The notes below the pieces were generated by a model. It had not been told where the DNA came from and searched no databases. It worked only from the letters and a program-made list of their open reading frames with translations. A stretch of 64,000 bases of DNA from Geothrix sp. GTDB lineage: Bacteria > Acidobacteriota > Holophagae > Holophagales > Holophagaceae. A program made the translations under genes and the position numbers. Every line of letters starts with the position of its first letter. Within the stretch, counting starts at the first letter, position 1. Below are positions 51,040-60,185 of this stretch, piece after piece. The stretch covers positions 1,240,001-1,304,000 of the forward strand of contig NZ_JAHRYQ010000001.1 of NCBI RefSeq assembly GCF_020622065.1. Reading direction: 5' to 3'.

Positions 51040-51724
51040 TCGCAAAGGCCTCGGCGGGCGCCCCCAGCTTGCGGAGGCTGCGCTCGAGCCGCGCGCGGTA
51101 GCGGGGCCAGAGATCCGCGCCCTCGGGCTCGAAGCGGGCGCGGTCCCAGTCGAGCAGCAGGACCCCGCCAGCTTCCGGCAGCATCACATTGGTGGCGTTC
51201 AGATCGGGAGCCCACAGGCCCCATTCGCAGAGGCAGGCGATGGCCTGGCGGAGTTCTCCGGCGCGGGCGGTGCCCAGGTCCCAGCGGCGGGGCCAGGTCT
51301 CGCCCTCCGCCATGCGCGTGAACAGCACGCCTTCCACGCCGAAGCGGGTGGGCCGCCACGCGTAGCCGAGCGGTTCCACGGTCGGGAACCCCGCCTCCCA
51401 GAGGCCGCGGTGCACGGCGTGCTCTGCCGCGAAGCGAAGATGGGAGCGGTAGGTGCGTTCGTTCAAGTGGCGCAGCAGGCCGCCGCGCCGGTAGGGACGC
51501 ATCACCATATCGCCCACGCGGACGATGCCGCCCCGGCCGAAGGCGCCTTCCAGGGGAACCGCCTCGCCGACGGGGGCGACGCCCCCGGGCGTGCAGACAC
51601 GCCAGCCGCCGCCGAGGCTGGGGAGCTCAAGGTTGATCCGGCATCCCAGCGGTCGGAGCGGCGAGCCGGGCTCATACGGCCACGAGGCCGGGAGGGGGGG
51701 GACGAGGTAGGGGTCGTGGATCAT
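51014..51724 (-). CDS. Kdo/LPS kinase-like protein
   Basis: A 236-residue protein of the small kinase-like superfamily that includes KdkA (3-deoxy-D-manno-octulosonic acid kinase) and WaaP. Visible catalytic elements are APDLNATNVML (D174 and N179, like the HxDxxxxN kinase loop) and LLDWDRAR (D192 or D194, like DFG). RGGLLRHLNERTYRSHLRFAAE also matches the KdkA style. Such enzymes phosphorylate the inner core of lipopolysaccharide, which stabilises the outer membrane. The start is ATG 51722-51724. It overlaps the cyclophilin gene convergently. No other LPS genes are near. Confidence 0.82.
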   Translation of the reverse strand: MIHDPYLVPPLPASWPYEPGSPLRPLGCRINLELPSLGGGWRVCTPGGVAPVGEAVPLEGAFGRGGIVRVGDMVMRPYRRGGLLRHLNERTYRSHLRFAAEHAVHRGLWEAGFPTVEPLGYAWRPTRFGVEGVLFTRMAEGETWPRRWDLGTARAGELRQAIACLCEWGLWAPDLNATNVMLPEAGGVLLLDWDRARFEPEGADLWPRYRARLERSLRKLGAPAEAFAIIGSEPRP

Positions 51725-52041
51725 GGCGATAGATCCCAGCTTGGCGGGTCGGACGCCGAAAGGCAAAAGGTCTGACATGCGGCGTAGAGGACGCGTTGAA
51801 CCAACCCGGAGGCATCTGTCAATGGGTGCGTGAAGTCGGGCACCTGCCACCAAAATCCAGCACGGATCCAAGTGGCTTGAATTGGAAGGCATTCTTCCGG
51901 ATTGCACACCCGGTTCCCACAGAGGATGTGGAAATCCCCCCTCGGGCCGGCAGTAAGGACCGTTCCTTTTTCTCGATTTCTGCGGAGAAGAGGGGTGGGG
52001 TTTCCTCCACGCTCCGACCTTCCACTCACTATCCTTGGAGC
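51725..52041. other. 317-base spacer with no convincing gene
   Basis: Between the Kdo-kinase-like gene start and the chosen DUF2344 start there is no coding signal I trust, although the DUF2344 frame stays open back to 51796. The N-terminal extension it would add has no conserved motif. The stretch must hold the promoters of both divergent genes. I see no clear hairpin or operator in it. Confidence 0.6.
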
Positions 52042-53178
52042 GTGGGCGACCTTGGGCATCCTTCCTTCATCCCCGCCGAGGCGAAGGCCCGGCAGGCCCG
52101 GCTTGCCGCAGCCCTGGCGGCCATGGCGCGTGGCGGTGAGAGCCGCGAACCGGCGCCACTCCAGGCTCTACGGCAGATCCTGTTCGTCGGGATGGCGGAA
52201 GACCCGGGGGTGGTCGTCGAGGCGGTGGCCGCGGCGGACCTTACGGAAGAGGCCCTGGATCTGCTGCGATCCGCACGGCGGGACGGCGCCGACCCGGCCA
52301 TCGTCAAAACCGTCGCCGCCCGGCTCGAACCCTTGGCGGCCAGAGCCCAGGTCAAGCGCGAGGCCGGGTGGCAACTGGATACCCAGCGCACCGCCGTCCG
52401 CGCGGCGTACGCCAAGGAGGGCCCGGCGCTGGATTTCGACGATGGGGACCTGCACGCCCTCTTCCTGCAGGCCTTCCGCCTGGAGGGTTTCCGCTTGGCC
52501 CTGGACCTGGGCAAGCGCCCGCGGCCCATGCTGCGCGTGGCGCTCCCGCTGCCGGCTGGAGCCGGCGGGCTATCGGAATGGATCGAACTCTCGCTCCGGA
52601 AGGAGTCCGCAGAGCCCGTCGAAGCCCTGCAGGCGCGGTTGAACGCGCGGCTTCCCGAAGGCCTGCGCATCCATGGATGGGAACCGCACGCACCCTACGC
52701 CTCGCCGTTGGCGGAGCTGGCCACGGCCGCCCACTGGTGCTGGACCTGTCCAAGGGAGCGGGCGGAGGGCGCCCGGGCCCGGTCGACGGCCTTCCTCGCC
52801 GCCTCCGAATGGATCTGGGAGAAGGGCGGGAAGGTCGAGGGACGGAAACAGGCCAAGCAGCTGGACCTGCGGCCCCTCGTGACGGAACTCCGATGGGAGG
52901 GCGACACCCTGTACGGCACGACGAGCCTGGTCGGTGCCGAAGCCACGAATCCCTTGAAGATCCTGGCGGCGATCCTGGGCTTGGAGCCCTCGGATCTGCA
53001 CGGCCTTCTGCGGCGTTCCCTGTCATTCCGGGCGGACCCGCGGCTGGCCCAGGCAGAGCGCTTCGAGCCGAAGCTGAAGAACATGTACGAAGACGCGGTG
53101 CTGCTGGCCGGCGGCTCCAACATCACGCTGGTGGATGATGACGATGACGAGCCGATCCACCTGGGCGGCCCTGACTAG
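52042..53178 (+). CDS. DUF2344 (TIGR03936) radical-SAM-linked protein
   Basis: A protein of about 378 residues from my chosen start GTG 52042; the frame is open to 51796, so the start is uncertain. The middle (about 110-260) has the family pattern RAAYAKEGPALDFDDGDLHALFLQAF then PRPMLRVALPLPAG and LNARLPEGLRI. TIGR03936 proteins normally lie beside or fused to a radical SAM protein. Here none is nearby. The C-terminal DDDDDE run is acidic. The gene ends inside a CTAG shared with the convergent ftsW stop. A leaderless mRNA is possible because no Shine-Dalgarno site at normal distance is seen. Function is unknown, though related genes often neighbour ribonuclease G and ribosome genes. Confidence 0.75.
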   Translation: MGDLGHPSFIPAEAKARQARLAAALAAMARGGESREPAPLQALRQILFVGMAEDPGVVVEAVAAADLTEEALDLLRSARRDGADPAIVKTVAARLEPLAARAQVKREAGWQLDTQRTAVRAAYAKEGPALDFDDGDLHALFLQAFRLEGFRLALDLGKRPRPMLRVALPLPAGAGGLSEWIELSLRKESAEPVEALQARLNARLPEGLRIHGWEPHAPYASPLAELATAAHWCWTCPRERAEGARARSTAFLAASEWIWEKGGKVEGRKQAKQLDLRPLVTELRWEGDTLYGTTSLVGAEATNPLKILAAILGLEPSDLHGLLRRSLSFRADPRLAQAERFEPKLKNMYEDAVLLAGGSNITLVDDDDDEPIHLGGPD

Positions 53179-54293
53179 GCTGACCCGGCTTCCTTGCTGA
53201 TGGAGAGCAGCAGGCCCAGGCAGACCAGGCTGGCGATGAGGCTGTTGGGCCCGAAGGAGATGAAGGGCAGGGGAATGCCCTTGTTGGGCGCCAGCGACAG
53301 CACCACGCTCATGTTCATGAGGGCCTGCACCACCAGCAGCAGCACGAAGCCCATGGCGCAGAGCTTGAGGTAGGCGTCGCCCACGCGGCGGGCGATGCGG
53401 TAGCCCCGCCACAGGATCGCGATGAAGAGCGCCAGGATCGTGATGGTTCCGATCAGGCCCGCTTCCTCGGCGATCACTGCATAGATGAAATCCGTGTGGG
53501 CCTCGGGCAGGAAGAACAGCTTCTGCTTCCCGCCGCCCAGACCCACGCCCATGAAGCCGCCATTGCCCACGGCCACGAGGCTCTGGAGGGCCTGGTGTCC
53601 CTTGCCCAGGGGGTCGGCCGCGGGATTGAGGAAGCTGGTCACGCGGGCCAGCCGGTAGGGCGACAACACCACGAAGGCGGTGCCCAGGGCGCCGAGGACG
53701 GGGATCGCCACGGCGAAGATCCACTTGGGCGCGCCGCCGAGGAACACCACCATCAGCGTCACGAAGACGATCAGGAAGGTGGTGCCGAAGTCGGGTTCGC
53801 GGAGGATCAGGGCGAGCGGGATGAGCATGACGCCCGTGAGGCCCAGCAGCTTGGGAAGGGCATCTCGATGGTTCGACCAGGCCTCGCGGTGGCGCACCAT
53901 CCAGCCCGCGGCTAGGAGAACGGACAGGGGCTTGAAGAGCTCCGAGGGCTGCAGGCTCATGGGGCCGAGGCGGATCCAGCGGTGGGCGCCGTTGATCTTC
54001 GGCCCCAGGAACAGCACGGCGAGCAGCAGGACCACCAGGATCCCGTAGGCGATCTGCAGGGGGCGGGGATGATCCTGAAGCGGGGCGAGGTCCACCTGGG
54101 AGAGGGCGAGCATGAAAGCGATGCCGATGCAGCCGCCGAGGAGCTGGCGGGTGAGGAAGGCCGTGGCGGCGGCGTGGTTCTGGGAGGCCTTGATGGCCGA
54201 GGCCGAATAGATCCAGACCATGCCCACGGCCACCAGGGCCAGGGCGAAGAACACCAGCCAGCGGTCGACGGGGCGGCGGACATCGGGCGCCAT
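53175..54293 (-). CDS. ftsW: FtsW/RodA-family peptidoglycan polymerase
   Basis: A 372-residue SEDS protein with about ten transmembrane helices. Family signatures are IYSASAIKASQ in helix 1 region, GAHRWIRLGPMSLQPSELFK, REPDFGTTFLIVFV, and the C-terminal NKGIPLPFISFGPNSLIASL with GPSS replaced by GPNS. FtsW polymerises glycan strands at the division septum with a class B penicillin-binding protein; RodA does so in elongation. FtsW is preferred because of the neighbours (glmM, ftsH), but RodA cannot be excluded. It is the last gene of the bshC-to-ftsW operon, and its stop overlaps the convergent DUF2344 stop. Confidence 0.9.
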   Translation of the reverse strand: MAPDVRRPVDRWLVFFALALVAVGMVWIYSASAIKASQNHAAATAFLTRQLLGGCIGIAFMLALSQVDLAPLQDHPRPLQIAYGILVVLLLAVLFLGPKINGAHRWIRLGPMSLQPSELFKPLSVLLAAGWMVRHREAWSNHRDALPKLLGLTGVMLIPLALILREPDFGTTFLIVFVTLMVVFLGGAPKWIFAVAIPVLGALGTAFVVLSPYRLARVTSFLNPAADPLGKGHQALQSLVAVGNGGFMGVGLGGGKQKLFFLPEAHTDFIYAVIAEEAGLIGTITILALFIAILWRGYRIARRVGDAYLKLCAMGFVLLLVVQALMNMSVVLSLAPNKGIPLPFISFGPNSLIASLVCLGLLLSISKEAGSA

Positions 54294-54301
54294 GTCCGGT
54301 C

Positions 54302-55621
54302 CTAGGCCAGCGTCAGGTCGCGGCGGGCCGCGGCTTCGAGTTCGTGGAGGGCCTGATCCACCCACGCGGATTCCTGAGCCTCCACCATGAGGCGGAGCTT
54401 GGGCTCGGTGCCGGACCAGCGCACCACCTGACGCACGCCTTCACCCCAGCGGGCATCGACGGCGGCCATGGCGGAGGTGAGGTCCACGCAGGCCTCGAGA
54501 GCCTTGCGGTCGCGGGCCACCACATTGACGAGGCGCTGGGGCCAGGGGCGGAAAGTCCACTCCCAGCGCCGATCCGCGGGGCGGTGCAGGAGGGCGCGAA
54601 GGATCGAGAGCGCCGCCGCGAGCCCATCGCCGCTGGGACCCACGCGTTTCTGGATGAGGTGGCCGGAGGCTTCGGCGGCCAAGTCCCAGCCCCGCCTGGC
54701 CATCTCCCGCAGCAGGAACTTGTCGCCCACGGCGGTGCGGACAAAGGGGATGCCAGCGTGAGCCAGGGCCTGAGCCAGGCCGCCATTGGTCATCAGGGTG
54801 CCCACCACACCGGGCGGGGCGTCGTTGCAGGCCACGCGATCCTGGGCCAGCAGCCAGACCATCTGGTCGCCATCCACTGTCTGGCCGGAACCGTCCACCA
54901 GCAGACAGCGGTCGCCATCGCCGTCGAAGGCGATGCCCAGCTGGGCTTGGTGGGCCAGCACGGCGGTGGAGAGGGCATCCAGATGGGTGGAGCCGACGCC
55001 GACATTGATCCTCGGGCCGTCCGCCGGTACGCCCAGCCAGTGGATGCCGCGGCCCCGGAAGAGCTCCAGGGCGGCCTCGGCCGTGGCGCCGTGGGCACAG
55101 TCGATTACGACCTTGAAGTCGTCGGGCAGGTCGATGCCCCCGAGGTGGGACAGGTAGGGTCGGAGTTCCAGGCGGCTGGGCGGCGCGGAGATGGTGGTCG
55201 GTTCTGGCAGGGCCTCGAAGGCGGCCTCGATGGCCCGCTCCTGGTCCTCCTCGAGCTTCTCGCCGAGTTCGTTGAAGCCCTTCAGCCCGTTGTCCTCGGG
55301 CGGATTGTGGCTGGCCGAGATCATGAGGCCCCAGGTCTTTCCGCCCTCCGCCGTCAGCTTCGCCACCTTCCAGGCCACGGCGGGCGTGGGAGCCATGCCG
55401 AGCACCAGGACCTGGAGGCCCAGGCCAACGCCCAGGATGAATGCCTCGGACATGGGGCCTGAGCTGGATCGGGGATCCCAGCCCACCACCAGGCGCTTGA
55501 CGCCCGCCTCCCGGGCCACCTGCGCCCAGGCCGCGCCCCAGCGGGAAACCTCCTCCAGGGTGAGGGGAGAGCGATAGGCCGCGCCCCGAATGCCGTCGGT
55601 TCCGAAGTAGCGAAGACTCAT
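54302..55621 (-). CDS. glmM: phosphoglucosamine mutase
   Basis: A 439-residue enzyme that interconverts glucosamine 6-phosphate and glucosamine 1-phosphate for UDP-GlcNAc and hence peptidoglycan and LPS. The phosphoserine loop is ISASHNPPEDNGLK with S104, the metal loop is AFDGDGDRCLLVD, and the C-terminal phosphate-binding loop is RWSGTEPKLRLMVE. RYFGTDGIRG opens the protein. Length is typical of GlmM. The ATG is 57 bases after the folP stop. The order ftsH-folP-glmM is conserved in many bacteria. Another hexose mutase is a weak alternative. Confidence 0.95.
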   Translation of the reverse strand: MSLRYFGTDGIRGAAYRSPLTLEEVSRWGAAWAQVAREAGVKRLVVGWDPRSSSGPMSEAFILGVGLGLQVLVLGMAPTPAVAWKVAKLTAEGGKTWGLMISASHNPPEDNGLKGFNELGEKLEEDQERAIEAAFEALPEPTTISAPPSRLELRPYLSHLGGIDLPDDFKVVIDCAHGATAEAALELFRGRGIHWLGVPADGPRINVGVGSTHLDALSTAVLAHQAQLGIAFDGDGDRCLLVDGSGQTVDGDQMVWLLAQDRVACNDAPPGVVGTLMTNGGLAQALAHAGIPFVRTAVGDKFLLREMARRGWDLAAEASGHLIQKRVGPSGDGLAAALSILRALLHRPADRRWEWTFRPWPQRLVNVVARDRKALEACVDLTSAMAAVDARWGEGVRQVVRWSGTEPKLRLMVEAQESAWVDQALHELEAAARRDLTLA

Positions 55622-55678
55622 GCCGTCAGATTAACCGAGGATGGCGGGCGCCTCACCCGCTGGCCCCAGGCGCTGGCC

Positions 55679-56491
55679 TCAGGCGATGGCATGGGTCCTG
55701 AAGACCTGGTAGCCCCATTGGGCTGCTTCGGCATGGGCCTGGGCCGTGAGGCCGTCGCGGAGGTTGGGGGCGAGGTCTGGTCGGCCGGCCCGGATGGCCA
55801 GGAAGCGCTTCCGGGAAAGGCCAATGCAGAACCGCTCGGCAGGCCAGTCCAGGAGCTCCGGCAGGCGCGGCAGGGCCTCCCACAGGGCGAGATCTTCCGC
55901 GAAGGTGGTTCCGAAGCCGAATCCGGGATCCAGCAGTAGGCGCTCCGGGGAGATCCCGGCGCCGAGCAGGCGGTCCCGGACGGCGCGCAGCTCCGCAAGG
56001 GCCTGTTCGGCATCCCGGGGGGCTGGATCGTCGTAGGGCGGCATGTGGAAGCCCGCGCCCGCACGGCGGCTCCGCATGGCGATGAGACCGCAGGGGGAGT
56101 GCGCCGCCAGTGCCAGCATCGCCGGATCGGAAAAGCCCGTGACATCGTTGATCACCCTGACGCCGGTCGCGAGGCCACGGCTGGCCGTGAGCGCATAGCG
56201 CGTATCCAGGCTGAGGGGGATCCCGGGACGGGCCGCCGCGAGGCTGGACAGGACCGGCTCCAGACGGCTCCATTCGGTGTCTGGGGCCACGATCTCCGCC
56301 CCAGGGCGGGTGCTCTCGGCGCCAAGGTCGAGCATGCCTGCCCCGGCCTGGACGAGGGCATGGGCCTGCTCCAGAGCCGCGGCGGGACCCGCGAACCGGC
56401 CCCCGTCGCTGAAGGAGTCTGGGGTCAGATTCAGAATGCCGAGAAAAAGGGGACCGCCCCCGAGAAGCGGTCCCCAGTCGAACGGCGCCAT
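55679..56491 (-). CDS. folP: dihydropteroate synthase
   Basis: A 270-residue TIM-barrel enzyme that joins p-aminobenzoate to dihydropterin pyrophosphate in folate synthesis, the target of sulfonamides. The conserved segments are LGILNLTPDSFSDGG, MLDLGAESTRPGA, VINDVTGFSDP, LDPGFGFGTTFAEDL and GLSRKRFL. Length is standard. It starts two bases after the ftsH stop and is followed by glmM. It is part of the ftsH-folP-glmM set. Confidence 0.96.
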   Translation of the reverse strand: MAPFDWGPLLGGGPLFLGILNLTPDSFSDGGRFAGPAAALEQAHALVQAGAGMLDLGAESTRPGAEIVAPDTEWSRLEPVLSSLAAARPGIPLSLDTRYALTASRGLATGVRVINDVTGFSDPAMLALAAHSPCGLIAMRSRRAGAGFHMPPYDDPAPRDAEQALAELRAVRDRLLGAGISPERLLLDPGFGFGTTFAEDLALWEALPRLPELLDWPAERFCIGLSRKRFLAIRAGRPDLAPNLRDGLTAQAHAEAAQWGYQVFRTHAIA

Positions 56492-56492
56492 C

Positions 56493-58424
56493 CTAGGCGG
56501 GCTTCAGGGCGGGATTGAGGCCGGGATCCGTGGACGGTCCCTCCACCGTGGCTGGGGCGGTGGGCGTGCTGCCGGCCTTGGGGGGAGGCAGCGTGCCGCC
56601 CTTCATGAGGATCTCGACATCGTTGCCATCGAGGGTCTCGCGGACCAGCAGGGCCTCGGCGATGGCCACCAGCTGATCGCGGTGGGTCTCGATGGCCGAC
56701 TTGGCCCGGGCGTAGTTGCGGAGCACGAATTCCTGCACCTCGACATCGATGAGGCGGGCGGTGTCTTCGGAGATCTCGCGGTGCTGGGCGAAATCGCGAC
56801 CGAGGAAGACCTCATGGTTGCCGCCGCCGCCGAAATTGAGAGGACCCAGCTTATCGCTCATGCCGTATTCCGTGACCATGGACCGGGCCATCTCGGTGGC
56901 CTGCTGGATGTCGTTGGCCGCGCCAGTGCTGAGCTGGTTGAAGAAGATCTCCTCGGCGATGCGGCCGCCCATGGCGATGGCGATGCGGCTCTCCATGTAG
57001 TCGCGCGTCGTGTTGTAGCGGTCCGTGATCGGCAGCTGCCAGGTGACGCCGAGGGCGCGTCCCCGGGGAATGATCGTGACCTTGTGGATCGGGTCGCTGT
57101 CGGGCACCACGGCGGCGACGACCGTGTGGCCCGCCTCGTGGTAGGCGGTGATGCGCTTGTCCGCTTCGGTCATCACGAGGCTGCGGCGCTCGCTGCCCAT
57201 GTAGACCTTGTCCTTGGCATTCTCGAAGTCGGCCATCTCCACCCACTTCTTGCTGCCGCGGGCGGCGGTGAGGGCGGCCTCGTTGCAGAGGTTGGCCAGG
57301 TCGGCACCGGCGAAACCGGGGGTGCCGCGGGCGATGACTTCCAGGTCCACATCAGGGCTGAGGGGGATCTTGTCGGTGGTGTGCACCTTCAGGATCTCGA
57401 AGCGCCCCTTCACATCGGGGCGGTCCACCACCACGCGCCGGTCGAAGCGGCCGGGGCGGAGCAGGGCGGGGTCCAGCACATCGGGGCGGTTGGTGGCGGC
57501 GATGAGGATGACGCCCTCATTGCCCTCGAAGCCATCCATTTCGACCAGCAGCTGGTTCAGGGTCTGTTCCCGCTCGTCGTGGCCGCCGCCGAGACCGGCC
57601 CCGCGATGGCGGCCCACGGCGTCAATCTCATCGATGAACACGATGCAGGGGGCGCTCTTCTTGGCCTGCTCGAAGAGGTCGCGCACGCGGCTGGCGCCCA
57701 CACCCACGAACATCTCCACGAAGTCCGAGCCCGAGATGGAGAAGAACTGGACCTTGGCCTCGCCCGCGATGGCGCGTGCCAGCAGGGTCTTGCCCGTGCC
57801 CGGAGGGCCCATGAGCAGGACGCCCTTGGGGATCTTGCCGCCCAGCTTCACGAACTTGGCGGGATCCTTCAGGAAGTCGACGATCTCCTTCAGCTCCTCC
57901 TTGGCTTCGTCGCAACCGGCGACATCCGCGAAGGTGATGCGCTTGGCGCTGGTGGAAAGCCCCTTGGCGCGGGCCTTGCCGAAGCTCAGGGCCTTGTTGC
58001 CGCCCATCTGGGCCTGGCGCATGAAGACGAACCAGAGCACCACGAAGACCAGCAGGGGGGCCCAGAACATCAGCACATAGGCGAAGTTGTTCTCGCTGGG
58101 CTTGGCGGCCTTGAACTCCTCGAGCTGCCCTTCGGTCTTCCAGCTGAGGATGACTTTGCCCAGGTCCTGCATGGGCGGAGCCACGGTGCGGAACCGCTCG
58201 ATGGCCTCGCCGGTCTTGGCGTTCTTTTCGGGCTGCTTGTAGGTGCCTTCGACATCAAATCCGGACAGCGTCACGGATTTGTACTTGCCTCCCACACCCT
58301 CGGTGTAGAAGGTCGAGAAGGGAATCTCGATCTGGCGACTGTTCTGGGGGATCTGGCGGAAGGCCAGAACCAGGAGGGCGACGATGCCCAGCCAGACCAG
58401 AACGCTTTTCATCATGGAATTCAA
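56493..58424 (-). CDS. ftsH: ATP-dependent zinc metalloprotease FtsH
   Basis: A 643-residue membrane AAA+ protease that degrades misfolded and regulatory membrane proteins. Two transmembrane helices (about 6-23 and 115-135) flank a periplasmic domain. The AAA domain has Walker A GPPGTGKT (206-213) and Walker [12 protein letters not shown], then the second region of homology. The zinc protease motif HEAGH is at 429-433. A C-terminal coiled region and a proline-rich tail complete it. The start is TTG at 58422-58424, with AAGGAG seven bases upstream, which fits better than the ATGs further in. It is followed by folP with one base between. Confidence 0.97.
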   Translation of the reverse strand: MNSMMKSVLVWLGIVALLVLAFRQIPQNSRQIEIPFSTFYTEGVGGKYKSVTLSGFDVEGTYKQPEKNAKTGEAIERFRTVAPPMQDLGKVILSWKTEGQLEEFKAAKPSENNFAYVLMFWAPLLVFVVLWFVFMRQAQMGGNKALSFGKARAKGLSTSAKRITFADVAGCDEAKEELKEIVDFLKDPAKFVKLGGKIPKGVLLMGPPGTGKTLLARAIAGEAKVQFFSISGSDFVEMFVGVGASRVRDLFEQAKKSAPCIVFIDEIDAVGRHRGAGLGGGHDEREQTLNQLLVEMDGFEGNEGVILIAATNRPDVLDPALLRPGRFDRRVVVDRPDVKGRFEILKVHTTDKIPLSPDVDLEVIARGTPGFAGADLANLCNEAALTAARGSKKWVEMADFENAKDKVYMGSERRSLVMTEADKRITAYHEAGHTVVAAVVPDSDPIHKVTIIPRGRALGVTWQLPITDRYNTTRDYMESRIAIAMGGRIAEEIFFNQLSTGAANDIQQATEMARSMVTEYGMSDKLGPLNFGGGGNHEVFLGRDFAQHREISEDTARLIDVEVQEFVLRNYARAKSAIETHRDQLVAIAEALLVRETLDGNDVEILMKGGTLPPPKAGSTPTAPATVEGPSTDPGLNPALKPA

Positions 58425-58468
58425 AGGGTCACTCCTTGGGGCCTGAGCCCAGGTGGCCCTCCAGTTTA

Positions 58469-59452
58469 CTAGGTCCGGGAAGGCGCGGGTCCTTGTCTTA
58501 GATGCAGATACCCGCCATCTGGTTCAGGGTTTAGGTGGAAATTCCCCCAGGATGAGGGTTTGCGACCCCTGGAGAGGCGTTCGGCCAGCCAGGGAGCAAG
58601 GCCCCTGAGCAGGGTCGCCTCGCGGGGCCAACCCAGCCGGCGGAAGGCGGTTTCAAGGGTCCAGCGCAGGTCCCGCTCGCTCCAGACCTCCCGTTTGAAC
58701 GAAATACCCTCGTCCTGGATGACCCAGCGCGAACCCTCCCAGGTGCCGATCAGGGTCCGGGCCAACTGCTCGGCCTCCTCGGCCTGCAGGTGGGTCTCGA
58801 ACAGGTGGCGGTCCAGTTCCTTCGCTTCTCGGCGGATCTCCTCGAGCAGCGGCCGCCAGCGGTTCCGCGCGGTGAAGGGCTCGGCGTTGGTGGCGTCCTC
58901 CCGCCAGGGGATGTTCCGGGCCTTGAGGTAGGCGCGGAGGTCGGCACGGCGCGTCTCCGCCAGGGGTGACCAGCGGGGGCCCTGGCGCGGCGCGAGAGGG
59001 TGCAGGCAGCCCAGGCCCCCACCCCGGGCCAGGCGCAGGAAGACGGTCTCTGTGTGGTCATCCAGCGTGTGCCCCGTGGCGACCGCCTCCGTGGCGGTGC
59101 GCCCGGCTTCCTGCCGCAGCCAGTCCCAGCGCAGCTCCCGGGCGGCCATCTCGAGGCCGAGGCCCCGTGATGCGGCGTGGGCCCTCACGCCGAGGGTCGC
59201 CTCGACGAGATCGAGATCCAAGGCCCGGCAGAGCTGCCGTACGAAGTGCGCGTCCTCTTCCGATTCTGGCCTCAGCCCGTGGTCCGCGTGGGCCACGGTC
59301 AACTCGAGGCCGAGGCTCTTCCGCAGCGTCCAGAGCAGCACCAGCAGCGCCACCGAATCGCCTCCGCCCGAGCAGGCCACCAGCACCCGGCCGCTCACGC
59401 CATCGCCGCGGCGCTGGATCTGCGCGAGCAGGTCGGATTCGAAGCGCTTCAA
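58469..59452 (-). CDS. tilS: tRNA(Ile)-lysidine synthetase
   Basis: A 327-residue enzyme that attaches lysine to C34 of the CAU-anticodon tRNA-Ile so it reads AUA codons. The PP-loop SGGGDS is at 28-33 ([13 protein letters not shown]), with [11 protein letters not shown] and [17 protein letters not shown]. The N-terminal domain is complete. The C-terminal region is shorter than in E. coli TilS (about 430), similar to minimal versions. The start is TTG at 59450-59452, two bases from the upstream gene. It is next to ftsH as in many bacteria. An isoleucine tRNA for it is not in the window. Confidence 0.94.
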   Translation of the reverse strand: MKRFESDLLAQIQRRGDGVSGRVLVACSGGGDSVALLVLLWTLRKSLGLELTVAHADHGLRPESEEDAHFVRQLCRALDLDLVEATLGVRAHAASRGLGLEMAARELRWDWLRQEAGRTATEAVATGHTLDDHTETVFLRLARGGGLGCLHPLAPRQGPRWSPLAETRRADLRAYLKARNIPWREDATNAEPFTARNRWRPLLEEIRREAKELDRHLFETHLQAEEAEQLARTLIGTWEGSRWVIQDEGISFKREVWSERDLRWTLETAFRRLGWPREATLLRGLAPWLAERLSRGRKPSSWGNFHLNPEPDGGYLHLRQGPAPSRT

Positions 59453-59453
59453 G

Positions 59454-60185
59454 TCAGCGTCCCTCCAGCGTCGCCAGCAGGCGGAGCAGGGCGGGGGGCA
59501 CGGGCCGCTCGCACCAGAGGGCCTCGGCCCAGTCGCACATGAGGAAGGAGCCCCAGTGCATGGCGCGGCCCACGACGCCGCGGCGGAAGGCGGGGTGGGC
59601 GATGCGCGTGGCGGGCTGCGAGGCGTCCTGGGTGAACTGGCTGCCGAAGGCGTCGAAGGCGGCCATGCGACGCTCCCACACGGCGCTCACATCCACCAGC
59701 AGGTCCGGCGGACCGGGGTTCTCGCCGCCCACCCAGGCGAGCGCCTCGGGGCGCCAGGGGGTTCCGCTGCAGGGGTAGTTCTTCAGCCCGGCGTAGTAGG
59801 CGGCCTCCCGGCCCAGGCGGTGGGCCCGGCGATGGTCGGGGTGGCGGTCCTCCGGGGCGGGGAGGATCAGCACCCGGGGCCGCAGCCGCCGGAGCTCGGC
59901 CATCAGGCGCAGACGGTAGGATTCCTCCTCCGTGAACCGGCCATCGGGGAAGTCCAGCACGATACGGGGCACGCCGAGGATGCGCGCGGCTTCCTGGGCT
60001 TCGGCGCGGCGGGTTTCGGCGGTGCCGCGGGTGCCGAGATCGCCGCTGGTGAGGTCGAGGATGCCGGCTTTCAAGCCGCGATCCGTAGCCAGCGCCAGGA
60101 GGCCGCCCACATGGACCTCCACATCGTCGGGATGCGCGCCGAGGGCAAGGACATCCAGGCCGGTGGTTTCAGGATCGGGGCTCAT
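59454..60185 (-). CDS. bshB1: bacillithiol deacetylase BshB1
   Basis: A 243-residue zinc-dependent GlcNAc-malate deacetylase of the PIG-L/LmbE family. The metal motif ALGAHPDDVEVHVGG and the second ligand region EDRHPDHRRAH are intact. EAAYYAGLKNYPCSG is characteristic of BshB1. It makes glucosaminyl-malate, the second step of bacillithiol, a low-molecular-weight thiol. The ATG overlaps the bshC stop (ATGA). The first step, BshA, is not in the window. Deacetylases of mycothiol or other LmbE types are less likely, given bshC beside it. Confidence 0.92.
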   Translation of the reverse strand: MSPDPETTGLDVLALGAHPDDVEVHVGGLLALATDRGLKAGILDLTSGDLGTRGTAETRRAEAQEAARILGVPRIVLDFPDGRFTEEESYRLRLMAELRRLRPRVLILPAPEDRHPDHRRAHRLGREAAYYAGLKNYPCSGTPWRPEALAWVGGENPGPPDLLVDVSAVWERRMAAFDAFGSQFTQDASQPATRIAHPAFRRGVVGRAMHWGSFLMCDWAEALWCERPVPPALLRLLATLEGR

